Positions 33,901-42,189 of a stretch of 64,000 nt of DNA are shown piece by piece. A program made the translations under genes and the position numbers. Source of the DNA: Arthrobacter sp. FW306-2-2C-D06B (GTDB lineage Bacteria; Actinomycetota; Actinomycetes; Actinomycetales; Micrococcaceae); contig NZ_CP084560.1 of assembly GCF_021789175.1 (NCBI RefSeq), positions 3,038,001-3,102,000 of the forward strand, written 5' to 3'. Below the pieces are notes generated by a model. It saw only the letters and a list, made by a program, of their open reading frames with translations. It searched no databases and was not told the DNA's origin. Each line of letters opens with the position of its first letter. Positions within the stretch are counted from its first letter, which is position 1.

Positions 33901-34646
33901 TTCCTTTTCTCCTGTTTTTTGCTTGTGGCCGTGCCCACGGCCAAGGCCTTTTCTTCCGCGCCGGCGCTGATTCCCCGTTCTGCGGCATAGTCCGCCAGCA
34001 GATCGCGCAACATCTTCCTGCCGCGATGAAGCCGGGACATGACCGTCCCGATCGGGGTATTCATGATGTCTGATATTTCCTTGTATGCGAAGCCTTCGAC
34101 GTCAGCGAAGTACACCGCGAGCCGGAATTCCTCCGGAATGGACTGCAGGGCGCTCTTCACGTCCGAGTCCGGCAAATGATCCAGTGCCTCCGCCTCCGCG
34201 GAGCGCAGCCCCGCGGACGTATGGGATTCCGCGCGTGCCAGCTGCCAGTCTTCGATGCTGTCCGAATTCGACTGCAGCGGTTCGCGCTGCCGCTTCCGGT
34301 AGAGGTTGATGTACGTGTTGGTCAGGATGCGGTACAGCCACGCCTTGAGGTTGGTTCCCGGCTTGTACTGGTGGAAGGCGGAGAAGGCCTTGGTGTAGGC
34401 CTCCTGGACCAGGTCCTCGGCGTCGGAAGGGTTCCTGGCCATGCGCATGGCAGCCGAATAGAGCTGGTCGACATACTGCATGGCGTCGCGTTCGAAGCGC
34501 GCCCTCCGTTGCTCGGGGGTCTCGGTTGCGAAGTCCACTGCAATCTCGACGTCGGCCTCAACAGTTGCGTCGCCGTCGGACGTTGCGTCCGTGACTTCCG
34601 TCGCTGCTTTGTACATGGCCGCTGCGGCCGGATCCATGGTGCTCAT
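33897..34646 (-). CDS. sigR: ECF RNA polymerase sigma factor SigR
   Basis: 249 residues from ATG 34646. Sigma-70 region 2 ([40 protein letters not shown]) and region 4 ([38 protein letters not shown]) are clear. About 55 acidic residues precede region 2, and a basic tail follows region 4. It directs the thiol-oxidative stress response with RsrA as inhibitor. The start is uncertain: the frame is open far upstream, with TTG 34658, GTG 34667 (GGAGGG beside it) and ATG 34682 as in-frame alternatives. A SigR-type promoter lies 180 nt upstream, implying positive autoregulation. Confidence 0.93.
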   Translation of the reverse strand: MSTMDPAAAAMYKAATEVTDATSDGDATVEADVEIAVDFATETPEQRRARFERDAMQYVDQLYSAAMRMARNPSDAEDLVQEAYTKAFSAFHQYKPGTNLKAWLYRILTNTYINLYRKRQREPLQSNSDSIEDWQLARAESHTSAGLRSAEAEALDHLPDSDVKSALQSIPEEFRLAVYFADVEGFAYKEISDIMNTPIGTVMSRLHRGRKMLRDLLADYAAERGISAGAEEKALAVGTATSKKQEKRK

Positions 34647-34827
34647 TGCATCCAAGTCTACTGTCACCCTCCGCGACTCCATCGGCAGCTCGCGCCCAAG
34701 CGCCAAGTGTCCCTCGCGGTCCTTAACCAAGGCCAAAAAACCATCTCCACTCGCTTGACGTGGCCCAGCGCGGCACAGTGCACGCGCCACAATCCAAGGT
34801 CCAGCCCATACCGCACCTTCTCTTGAC

Positions 34828-34853
34828 AACGGCGGGCTCCGGGCAAATATTCC
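34828..34853 (-). promoter_or_regulatory. SigR-dependent promoter of sigR-rsrA
   Basis: On the minus strand GGAAT (34853-34849), exactly 18 nt, then GTT (34830-34828). This is the consensus SigR/SigH promoter. It predicts a start site near 34821 and a leader of about 175 nt. Confidence 0.85.
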
Positions 34854-34953
34854 GCAAAGATGCAAGACTAGATCCGACTGCACCCCGTGAACACCGCACC
34901 ACTTGAACGCAACACCACCTGAACACTGTGGCACGCCATCCAGGAGGCAAAAC

Positions 34954-35469
34954 ATGTCCCTCGTCCGTTTTCTCGCCAGGCCAATGTTGGCTTCCAGTTT
35001 TGTCGTCGCAGGGCTGGACAAGCTCAAGAACGCGGATGACACTGCCAAACAGCTCTCTCCGCTGCTCCGCCGCGCTTCCGAGTCCCTGCCTTTCCCGGCC
35101 GACGAGAAGGTGCTGGCAAGGGTCATAGGCGGCGCACAAGTCGGCGCCGGCGCCTTGCTGGCCCTCGGCAAATGTTCCCGGTTCTCGGCAAGCCTGCTTG
35201 CCGGCATTTCGGTCCTCAACACCTTTGTCGAGTGGCGTTCTGCCGACATCAGCTCCAAGGAAGGCCGCGTCGCCCGCCGCGCCCAGTTGCTCAAGAATAT
35301 TTCGCTGACGGGTGGCGTTTTCCTTGCCGCCGTCGACACCGCGGGCAAACCGAGCCTCGCATGGCGCGCCGAACACCTCGCCATGGACGCCAAGAAGGCT
35401 ACAGGCAAGCAGTTCAAGAAGACAGACCGGGCCGTCCGCAAGGCCGTAGACAACGCAGTTGGAGCATAA
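34954..35469 (+). CDS. DoxX-family membrane protein
   Basis: 171 residues with about four hydrophobic helices and the DoxX opening [21 protein letters not shown] basic C-terminal tail ([19 protein letters not shown]) follows. DoxX-like proteins are associated with thiol and oxidative-stress membrane complexes in mycobacteria, which fits the divergent sigR, but function here is unproven. AGGAGG lies 6 nt before ATG 34954. It is followed 6 bp later by aroA and is probably co-transcribed with it. Confidence 0.85.
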   Translation: MSLVRFLARPMLASSFVVAGLDKLKNADDTAKQLSPLLRRASESLPFPADEKVLARVIGGAQVGAGALLALGKCSRFSASLLAGISVLNTFVEWRSADISSKEGRVARRAQLLKNISLTGGVFLAAVDTAGKPSLAWRAEHLAMDAKKATGKQFKKTDRAVRKAVDNAVGA

Positions 35470-35475
35470 GGAAGC

Positions 35476-36870
35476 ATGCCCGGAACCCCCGCGACGCAGA
35501 CAGACGATTCAGGGAGCACCACAGCCTCCGCACTCCCCCTGTGGCCGGCACCCTTCGCCAGCCACCCCGTGGATGCCACGGTCACGGTTCCCGGTTCGAA
35601 GTCGCTGACCAACCGCTATTTGGTCCTGGCGGCATTGGCCAACGGCCCAAGCAGGCTGCGGGCGCCCTTGCATTCGCGGGATTCCGCGCTGATGGTCGAG
35701 GCCCTGCGCCAGCTGGGTGCCACCATTACCGAGGTTCCCGGCGATGGACACTACGGCCCGGACCTTGAAGTCACCCCGATCAACCCCGTGGCTGTCGCAT
35801 CGGACACCTCCATCGACTGCGGCCTGGCCGGCACGGTCATGCGTTTCGTGCCGCCGCTCGCGGCCCTCCGCAACGGCGCTTCGGTGTTCGACGGCGATCC
35901 CCACGCACGCCAACGTCCCATGGGCACCATCATCGAAGCCCTCCGGACACTCGGAGTGGAGGTCAGCGCACTTGACGGGCACGCGGCGCGCTCCCTGCCG
36001 TTCAAAGTATCCGGCACGGGCTCTGTCCGCGGTGGCCACCTGGTCATCGACGCGAGCGCTTCGTCGCAGTTCGTTTCAGCCCTGTTGCTGGTCGGTGCCC
36101 GGTTCGATGAGGGCCTGCACCTGGAGCATGTCGGCAAGCCCGTGCCGAGCCTCGACCACATCAACATGACCGTCTCGGTCCTGCGCGGCGTCGGAGTGCA
36201 GGTGGATGACTCCGTGCCGAACCATTGGCGCGTCGCCCCCGGTACCATCCAGGCGTTCGACGAGCGGATCGAACAGGATCTCTCCAACGCGGGTCCCTTC
36301 CTCGCCGCGGCGCTGGCCACGAGGGGAACCATCCGGATCCCCAACTGGCCGGTCAACACCACGCAAGTCGGGGACCTCTGGCGTGACATCCTCGCCACCA
36401 TGGGTGCAACCGTCACGCTGGACAACGGCACGCTGACAGTCACCGGCGGGCCGGAGATCCTGGGCGCGGACTTCGACGAAACCAGCGAACTTGCCCCTAC
36501 AGTGGCGGCTTTGTGTGCCCTGGCCAGCGGTCCTTCCCGGCTCACCGGCATCGCGCATTTGCGTGGACACGAAACGGACAGGCTGGCTGCCTTGGTCGCC
36601 GAAATCAACCGGCTTGGCGGCGATGCCGAGGAAACCAGCGACGGCCTGGTGATCCGGCCCGCAGCGCTGCACGCCGGCGTCGTGCATAGCTACGCCGACC
36701 ACCGGATGGCTACCGCGGGCGCCATCCTTGGGCTCGCCGTCGAGGGTGTACAGGTCGAAGACATCGCGACGACCTCCAAGACCATGCCCGAATTTCCGCA
36801 AATCTGGGCATCGATGATCAGTGCCGGCCCAGCGGGCGCGGACACCGCTTCAACGGAGACAAACAACTAA
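35476..36870 (+). CDS. aroA: 3-phosphoshikimate 1-carboxyvinyltransferase (EPSP synthase)
   Basis: 464 residues; joins shikimate-3-phosphate and phosphoenolpyruvate in aromatic amino acid synthesis. Two inside-out alpha/beta domains. Motifs: [20 protein letters not shown] near residue 40, the family signature [18 protein letters not shown] near 115, and [15 protein letters not shown] near 365. AAGGAAG precedes ATG 35476. The stop is 2 bp before rsgA. The order aroA-rsgA-hisN next to sigR is a conserved actinobacterial arrangement. Confidence 0.95.
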   Translation: MPGTPATQTDDSGSTTASALPLWPAPFASHPVDATVTVPGSKSLTNRYLVLAALANGPSRLRAPLHSRDSALMVEALRQLGATITEVPGDGHYGPDLEVTPINPVAVASDTSIDCGLAGTVMRFVPPLAALRNGASVFDGDPHARQRPMGTIIEALRTLGVEVSALDGHAARSLPFKVSGTGSVRGGHLVIDASASSQFVSALLLVGARFDEGLHLEHVGKPVPSLDHINMTVSVLRGVGVQVDDSVPNHWRVAPGTIQAFDERIEQDLSNAGPFLAAALATRGTIRIPNWPVNTTQVGDLWRDILATMGATVTLDNGTLTVTGGPEILGADFDETSELAPTVAALCALASGPSRLTGIAHLRGHETDRLAALVAEINRLGGDAEETSDGLVIRPAALHAGVVHSYADHRMATAGAILGLAVEGVQVEDIATTSKTMPEFPQIWASMISAGPAGADTASTETNN

Positions 36871-36872
36871 CG

Positions 36873-37988
36873 ATGGCCCGCGACGCAAGCTCCTGGGATG
36901 AGTCCGATGTCCGGATCCGCCCCAACAAGAAGGGCACACGCCCCCGCACGAAGGACCGCCCCAGCCACGACGACGCCGTGATCGGACGCATCATCACGGT
37001 CGACCGCGGCCGCTACACCGCGATCGTGGGCGAAAGCTCGGACAACGAGCGCATCGTCATTGCGGCCCGCGCCCGGGAACTGAGGCGCTCCCCCGTGGTT
37101 CCCGGAGACTTCGTGGCCCTCGTCGGCGATGTGTCCGGAGCCCCGGACACCCTCGCCCGCCTCGTGCGCGTCGAGGAGCGAAAGACCCTCCTGCGACGAA
37201 GCGCCGACGACACGGATCCGATCGAACGGGCCGTCGTCGCCAACGCCGACCAGCTCGTCGTGGTGGTTGCGTCCGCCAACCCGGAGCCGCGCACCGGATT
37301 CATCGACCGCGCCTTGGTGGCGGCGTACGACGCCGGAATCGAGCCGCTGCTGCTCGTCACCAAAGCGGACGTCAAGGACCCGACGGAATTGCTCGCCAAC
37401 TATGTGAGCCTTGGCTTCCCCATCATCATCAGCCGGACGGCCGACGCCGGCGCCTCCGGCATCGATGCCCGTTCCGACGACGGCTTGTCCGCCCGACTTG
37501 ATGGCGACGCCGTCGGCCAGTTGCGGGACTACCTCGACGGCAAGGTCACCGTGCTCCTGGGCCATTCCGGCGTCGGGAAGTCCACGATGGTGAATGCCCT
37601 CACCGGCGCCGAGCGCGCCACGGGCGGGGTCAACGCCGTGACGGGTCGGGGACGGCACACTTCGTCCTCTGCCCTCGCACTGAAGCTCAGCGACGCCCCC
37701 GGTGGCAGCTGGATCATCGATACACCCGGCATCCGCTCCTTCGGCCTCGCCCACGTGAACCCGGACCGCATCCTGCATGCCTTCCCGGACCTCGAACCCG
37801 GAACGGAGATGTGCGAGCGAGGCTGCAAGCACGATGCCTCCGCGGTTCGATGCGGACTGGATTCCTGGGTCGCCGATGGCCACGCCGGCGAGGCAGGTCC
37901 GGCCCGTTTGGCGTCGTTGCGCCGCCTCCTCGGTGCGGACCCGCGCATGGAAGCCCAAGAGGCGAAGGAACTGGGCACGGTCAACTAA
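36873..37988 (+). CDS. rsgA: ribosome small subunit-dependent GTPase RsgA
   Basis: 371 residues; circularly permuted GTPase helping the late maturation of the 30S subunit. An OB-fold (about 30-110) precedes the permuted G motifs: G4 VTKAD, then G1 GHSGVGKST (about 232), G2 region GRGRHTSS and G3 DTPGI. A C-terminal zinc knuckle follows (CERGCKHDASAVRC). It starts 2 bp after aroA. The last codons and stop (GCACGGTCAACTAAC) are tandemly repeated just downstream, a small duplication. Confidence 0.93.
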   Translation: MARDASSWDESDVRIRPNKKGTRPRTKDRPSHDDAVIGRIITVDRGRYTAIVGESSDNERIVIAARARELRRSPVVPGDFVALVGDVSGAPDTLARLVRVEERKTLLRRSADDTDPIERAVVANADQLVVVVASANPEPRTGFIDRALVAAYDAGIEPLLLVTKADVKDPTELLANYVSLGFPIIISRTADAGASGIDARSDDGLSARLDGDAVGQLRDYLDGKVTVLLGHSGVGKSTMVNALTGAERATGGVNAVTGRGRHTSSSALALKLSDAPGGSWIIDTPGIRSFGLAHVNPDRILHAFPDLEPGTEMCERGCKHDASAVRCGLDSWVADGHAGEAGPARLASLRRLLGADPRMEAQEAKELGTVN

Positions 37989-38051
37989 CAGCACGGTCAA
38001 CTAACTGCGCGATTGCCGTCCTACATCCCCGGCTCACCGGCGAAGAGACGG

Positions 38052-38057
38052 TAGTTT
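38052..38057 (+). promoter_or_regulatory. -10 hexamer of leaderless hisN promoter
   Basis: TAGTTT, 6 nt before ATG 38064, so hisN can also be transcribed apart from aroA-rsgA. Confidence 0.45.
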
Positions 38058-38063
38058 GGAACC

Positions 38064-38876
38064 ATGACCCAACCCGATTCGAGCTACAACGACGACCTGC
38101 GGCTGGCACACGTCCTGGCCGACTCCGTCGATTCCCTGACAATGGAGCGGTTCAAGGCACTCGACCTCCAGGTCGAGACCAAACCCGACCTGAGCCCCGT
38201 CACCGATGCCGACAAAGCAGCCGAGGAAGCAATCCGTGGGCAGCTCTCCCGTTCCCGCCCCCGCGACGCCGTCCTCGGGGAAGAATTCGGCAGCACGGGC
38301 CACGGCTCGAGGCGTTGGATCATCGATCCCATTGACGGGACCAAGAACTTCGTGCGTGGCGTACCCGTCTGGGCCACGCTGATCGCCCTCGTGGACGAGG
38401 GCGAGGTAGTAGTGGGGCTCGTGAGCGCTCCGGCGCTCGGCAAGCGTTGGTGGGCGGCCAAGGGCTCGGGCGCCTACATGGGCCGATCGCTCGCCGCAGC
38501 CACCCGGTTGAAGGTTTCCAACGTGTCGCGGCTCGAAGACGCGTCGCTCTCCTACTCCGAGCTTTCCGAGTGGAAGCAGCACGATAAGCTGGACAACTTC
38601 CTGGGCCTCGAGAACGATGTCTGGCGTAGCCGTGCCTACGGTGACTTCTGGTCCTACTGCCTCGTGGCTGAGGGCGCCGTGGACATCGCCGCCGAGCCGG
38701 AACTCCAGGTCTACGACATGGCGGCCTTGGTGCCGATCGTGACGGAAGCCGGCGGGCGCTTCACGTCCCTGGACGGCGCCGATGGTCCCTTCGGCGGAAA
38801 CGCCGTGGCCACTAACTCAATCCTGCACTCCGAGGTCCTCAAGAGACTCAACCCCGAGCTCGACGACCTCCTCTAG
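38064..38876 (+). CDS. hisN: histidinol-phosphatase, inositol-monophosphatase type
   Basis: 270 residues, lithium-sensitive phosphatase fold. Metal-site motifs: LGEEFGSTG near residue 74, [12 protein letters not shown] near 91, and [15 protein letters not shown] near 217. Actinobacterial members in this locus act as histidinol-phosphatase (penultimate histidine step); inositol phosphatase activity is possible. It is leaderless by the TAGTTT hexamer. A hairpin terminator follows the stop by about 25 bp. Confidence 0.88.
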   Translation: MTQPDSSYNDDLRLAHVLADSVDSLTMERFKALDLQVETKPDLSPVTDADKAAEEAIRGQLSRSRPRDAVLGEEFGSTGHGSRRWIIDPIDGTKNFVRGVPVWATLIALVDEGEVVVGLVSAPALGKRWWAAKGSGAYMGRSLAAATRLKVSNVSRLEDASLSYSELSEWKQHDKLDNFLGLENDVWRSRAYGDFWSYCLVAEGAVDIAAEPELQVYDMAALVPIVTEAGGRFTSLDGADGPFGGNAVATNSILHSEVLKRLNPELDDLL

Positions 38877-38901
38877 TCCACTCTCTCCACTGAATAAACG
38901 A

Positions 38902-38939
38902 CGGCGGACACCCACTTTTGGGGGTGTCCGCCGCTTTTT
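38902..38939 (+). terminator. rho-independent terminator after hisN
   Basis: CGGCGGACACCC / GGGTGTCCGCCG stem with a short loop, followed by CTTTTTC. Confidence 0.92.
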
Positions 38940-39035
38940 CTTCGGCAGAAGGCATATTTTTGCGGCGGTGTAATAATCCGCTTAACAATCGCCGGTCACA
39001 TTGGAATGAGCCTTGCCGGTGTCCTACGCTCTTTA

Positions 39036-39126
39036 CAGGTCACGAGTGCCAGCGCGAAACCCCGGTTTGCTGGCCGGCAACCCTCCATCGCGGCGGGGTG
39101 CCCCGGGTGACGACCCGGCCGGTCCG
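39036..39126 (+). ncRNA. SAM-IV riboswitch aptamer
   Basis: The sequence holds the SAM-IV / SAM-I-like core in order: GGTCACGAGTGCCAGCG, GGTTTGCTGGCCGGCAACCC, a GCGGCGGGGTGCCCC stem, and GGGTGACGACC closing the P1 helix, then the downstream GGCCGGTCC expected to form the pseudoknot. SAM-IV binds S-adenosylmethionine and represses sulfur genes in actinobacteria. Here it controls the class V aminotransferase 60 nt downstream. Limits are approximate. Confidence 0.88.
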
Positions 39127-39146
39127 GAACGGATGCGGCAAGCGCG

Positions 39147-39185
39147 GACCCCCTGCACGCAGGGGTCCCTCTTGAGTGAGGTCCC
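39147..39185 (+). promoter_or_regulatory. expression platform of the SAM-IV riboswitch
   Basis: Hairpin GGACCCC / GGGGTCC (39147-39168) directly before the ribosome-binding region GTGAGGTCCC. The GGACC arm could pair instead with GGTCC at the start site, so ligand binding could switch access to the initiation region. There is no T run, so control is probably translational. Confidence 0.5.
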
Positions 39186-40610
39186 ATGAGCACAGCCACA
39201 TTTACTTCCCCGGTTCTTTCGGTGAACAACGAATCTGCACAGCACCGCGGTGAAACCCTCCCCCGGGCATCGCGCCCACTCGCCGCGGTCACCGGCGCGG
39301 AGTTGCAGGCACCCCTGATCCAGGGCGGCCACATTCGCTACGCCAACCTTGACTACGGCGCTTCCGCACCTGCCCTGACGGTGGTTTCCGCGTACCTCAA
39401 CGAGATCCTGCCGTACTACGCGAGCGTCCACCGCGGCGCGGGCTATGCCTCCCAAATCAGCACCTCGGTCTACGAGAACGCCCGCAACATCGTCCGTGAC
39501 TTCGTTGGCGGGCGGCCGGACGATTCGGTCATTTTCACGCGCAACACCACCGACTCCCTCAATCTGCTGGCCGGCTGCTTGCCGGTTGAAGACGGTCGAC
39601 ACATTGGCGAAGTCCTTTACCTGGACATCGAGCACCACGCCAATCTCCTCCCGTGGCAAAGTGTCCCACACCGCAGCATCGTTGCCGTGGGAACGTTGTC
39701 CGAGACCGTCGGCAATGTCCGCACGGCCCTCTCCCACGGTGGCGTCAGCCTCCTGGCCGTCACCGGCGCGTCAAACGTGACCGGTGAAATCCTCCCCATC
39801 AAGGAACTCGCTGCCTTGGCCCACGAATTCGGCGCGCGGATTGTGGTGGACGCGGCGCAACTCGCCCCCCACCGCAGAATCGACATCGCCGCAGCGGAGG
39901 TCGACTACTTGGTTTTCTCGGGGCACAAGCTTTATGCACCGTTCGGCGCAGGTGTCCTGGTGGGCCGTCCCGACTGGCTCGACGCCGGCACGCCGCACCT
40001 GGCCGGAGGCGGCGCCGTCCGCGAAGCGCGCCTCGATTCCGTCAGCTGGGCCACAGGACCGGCCAGGCACGAAGGCGGGTCGCCGAACGTACTCGGCGCG
40101 GCCACTCTCGCCCGGGCCACGCAGGTCATCGCCGGCCTCGACCACGATGAATGGCACGCCCACGAGGCAGCCATCCGCTCGCACCTGGTCGAGGGCCTCA
40201 AGCAAATCGACGGCGTGACGGTGCACCAGATCTTCAGCGACACCGATCCCCAGGACACCATCGGCGTCGTGAACTTCTCGCTCCAGGGCTACGACGCCGG
40301 ACTTGTGGCTGCCTATCTTGCGGCCGAGCACGGCATCGGCCTGCGCGACGGACGCTTTTGCGCCCACCCGCTGCTCAAGCGCCTCGGACTACCTTCCGGA
40401 TCACTTCGAGCCAGTTTCGGCGTGGGCTCGCGCTTGGAAGACGCCACCCGGCTCATTGCGGGCATCCAGGCGCTCAAGAGCAACGGCCTCGGTTGGGACT
40501 ACGTAGTGGATGCCGGCCGCTGGGTACCGGCGAACGACCACCGCAGCTACCCGGAGTGGGCTCCCAACACTCCAGGGACCGCAGGAGCCGCTCCCTGCAG
40601 CACCGACTGA
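39186..40610 (+). CDS. class V aminotransferase, cysteine desulfurase-like
   Basis: 474 residues, fold-type I PLP enzyme. PLP lysine in YLVFSGHKLYAPFGAG (about 240-255); EHHANLLPW holds the stacking His. The C-terminal loop DGRFCAHPLL has a Cys at the position used by some desulfurases. The N-terminal 40 residues are an extension. Control by a SAM-IV riboswitch places it in sulfur amino acid metabolism, perhaps cysteine-sulfur mobilisation. No Fe-S scaffold genes are adjacent, so a housekeeping IscS/SufS role is unlikely. Confidence 0.88.
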   Translation: MSTATFTSPVLSVNNESAQHRGETLPRASRPLAAVTGAELQAPLIQGGHIRYANLDYGASAPALTVVSAYLNEILPYYASVHRGAGYASQISTSVYENARNIVRDFVGGRPDDSVIFTRNTTDSLNLLAGCLPVEDGRHIGEVLYLDIEHHANLLPWQSVPHRSIVAVGTLSETVGNVRTALSHGGVSLLAVTGASNVTGEILPIKELAALAHEFGARIVVDAAQLAPHRRIDIAAAEVDYLVFSGHKLYAPFGAGVLVGRPDWLDAGTPHLAGGGAVREARLDSVSWATGPARHEGGSPNVLGAATLARATQVIAGLDHDEWHAHEAAIRSHLVEGLKQIDGVTVHQIFSDTDPQDTIGVVNFSLQGYDAGLVAAYLAAEHGIGLRDGRFCAHPLLKRLGLPSGSLRASFGVGSRLEDATRLIAGIQALKSNGLGWDYVVDAGRWVPANDHRSYPEWAPNTPGTAGAAPCSTD

Positions 40611-40660
40611 TTGCGGTAGATTCGTAGGGTATTTTTCCTGTCCTACGAAGGAGTTCCCGC

Positions 40661-41437
40661 GTGGCCACGCGACCCAAAGGCACGTCAGCCGGCCCCAAGC
40701 TCTATGAGGAACGGCGCCTTGAACTCGGCCGGAGTTTCCAGGACGGCGGAGAACACTATGATCGTGTCCGGCCCGGCTACCCTGCGGATTCGGCGGACTG
40801 GCTGCTGCCGGAAGGCGCCCGGGACGCGGCAGACATCGGCGCCGGCACCGGAAAGTTCACTGCGCTCTTCGTCGAGCGCGGGCTAGCGGTGTCCGCAGTG
40901 GACCCCTCCATGGACATGCTCACCCAGCTCCGCAAAACGTATCCACAAGTGGTCGCCCTGAAGGGCACGGCCGAAGCAACTGGGCTGGCGGACTCAGCAT
41001 TCGACGTCGTCAGCGTTGCCCAGGCCTGGCATTGGTGCGATCCCCTCGCCGCGAGCACCGAGATCGCCCGGATCCTTAGACCCCAGGGCACTATCGGCTT
41101 GATCTGGAACCAAATGGACACTTCGGTGCCCTGGGTCCATCGTTTGACCCGCATCATGCATGCGGGCGATGTCCATAAACCGGACTTCCGGCCTGTGGTG
41201 GGCCCGGAGTTCGCGGACCTCGAAAGTCACGTGACACGTTGGGAGGATCCCGTGACTCCGGCCGATATCCTCGAACTTGTGAAGTCGCGCAGCTACTACC
41301 TGAGGGCGAATGACGCCACCCGGGCAAAGGTCATGGGCAACCTTCAGTGGTACCTCTTCGAACATCTGGGCCATTCCGAGGGCGAGGTCATCCCATTGCC
41401 TTATCTCACGCAGAGCTGGCGCGCGCGGAAAGTCTGA
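40661..41437 (+). CDS. class I SAM-dependent methyltransferase
   Basis: 258 residues, methyltransferase type 11 fold. Motif I is ADIGAGTGKFTALF near residue 55, the acidic end of beta-2 is AVDPSMDML, and VAQAWHWCDP follows motif IV. Substrate unknown. GTG 40661 with GAAGGAG 8 nt upstream. It lies 50 bp downstream of the riboswitch-controlled aminotransferase and may share its transcript, but the separate ribosome-binding site leaves this open. Confidence 0.88.
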   Translation: MATRPKGTSAGPKLYEERRLELGRSFQDGGEHYDRVRPGYPADSADWLLPEGARDAADIGAGTGKFTALFVERGLAVSAVDPSMDMLTQLRKTYPQVVALKGTAEATGLADSAFDVVSVAQAWHWCDPLAASTEIARILRPQGTIGLIWNQMDTSVPWVHRLTRIMHAGDVHKPDFRPVVGPEFADLESHVTRWEDPVTPADILELVKSRSYYLRANDATRAKVMGNLQWYLFEHLGHSEGEVIPLPYLTQSWRARKV

Positions 41438-41453
41438 TTCGGCCGGTACGCGA

Positions 41454-41459
41454 TAGGCT
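41454..41459 (+). promoter_or_regulatory. -10 hexamer of leaderless mntR promoter
   Basis: TAGGCT, 7 nt before GTG 41467. Confidence 0.5.
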
Positions 41460-41466
41460 TGGAACC

Positions 41467-42180
41467 GTGAAGACCAGTGCGCCCTCCTCCTCGATCGAGG
41501 ACTACGTCAAGGTCATCTACTCCTTTACGGAGTGGCAGGACAAACCCATCACCTCCTCGCAGCTCGCGCAGCGGCTCGGTGTCGCGAATTCCTCCGTCTC
41601 TGAGATGGTCCGCAAGCTCAAGGACCAAGGCCTGGTGGACCACCAGCCGTACAGCGCCATTACTTTGACTCCCCAGGGCATACAGCTGGCCCTGGGCATG
41701 GTCCGCCGGCACCGCCTGATCGAGACCTACCTCGTGAGGGAGTTGGGCTACAGCTGGGATGAAGTCCACGACGAGGCCGAGATGCTCGAGCACGCCGTCT
41801 CGGACACCTTCATCGATCGCATGGCCGCCAAGCTGGGCAACCCCGGACGCGATCCCCATGGTGACCCCATCCCCGCCGCGGACGGTTCGGTGAGCCTGCC
41901 GCATGCGCACCGGATGATCGAGCTCGACGACGGCCATTCCGGGAAGATCACCCGGATCAGCGACGAAAACCCGGAGCTGCTGCGGTACCTGTCTGCCGAG
42001 GAAATCGACCTCGATGCCAGCATCGAGGTGATTGGCCGCAAACCTTTCGGCGGTGCGCTGGTGGTGCGGATCGGAAAAGGTCCGGGCAGCCGCGACTACG
42101 ATCTCGCCGATGAAGTCGCTTCGGCGCTCTGGGTGGCCACGGACGCCGTCCACGAAGGCTGCGTCCTCGCGGAACGCTGA
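41467..42180 (+). CDS. mntR: DtxR-family metal-dependent regulator (MntR-like)
   Basis: 237 residues: N-terminal HTH (SSIEDYVKVIYSFTEWQDKP, SQLAQRLGVANSSVSEMVRK), a metal-binding and dimerisation domain (MVRRHRLIETYLVRELGYSW, EAEMLEHAVSD) and a C-terminal SH3-like FeoA domain (about 165-237). It is either manganese- or iron-responsive; the motif set and regulator length fit the MntR/IdeR group and no ligand residue settles it. GTG 41467 follows a leaderless promoter; longer in-frame starts overlap the methyltransferase gene. It faces an MFS exporter. Confidence 0.85.
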   Translation: MKTSAPSSSIEDYVKVIYSFTEWQDKPITSSQLAQRLGVANSSVSEMVRKLKDQGLVDHQPYSAITLTPQGIQLALGMVRRHRLIETYLVRELGYSWDEVHDEAEMLEHAVSDTFIDRMAAKLGNPGRDPHGDPIPAADGSVSLPHAHRMIELDDGHSGKITRISDENPELLRYLSAEEIDLDASIEVIGRKPFGGALVVRIGKGPGSRDYDLADEVASALWVATDAVHEGCVLAER

Positions 42181-42189
42181 CGAAAACCG

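Noticed and set aside
34647..35612. Upstream open extension of the sigR frame to a 571-residue protein
   Set aside because: Beyond about 34,850 it runs antisense to the doxX-like gene and upstream of the mapped SigR-type promoter, so it cannot be on the sigR mRNA. Only short N-terminal extensions remain possible.
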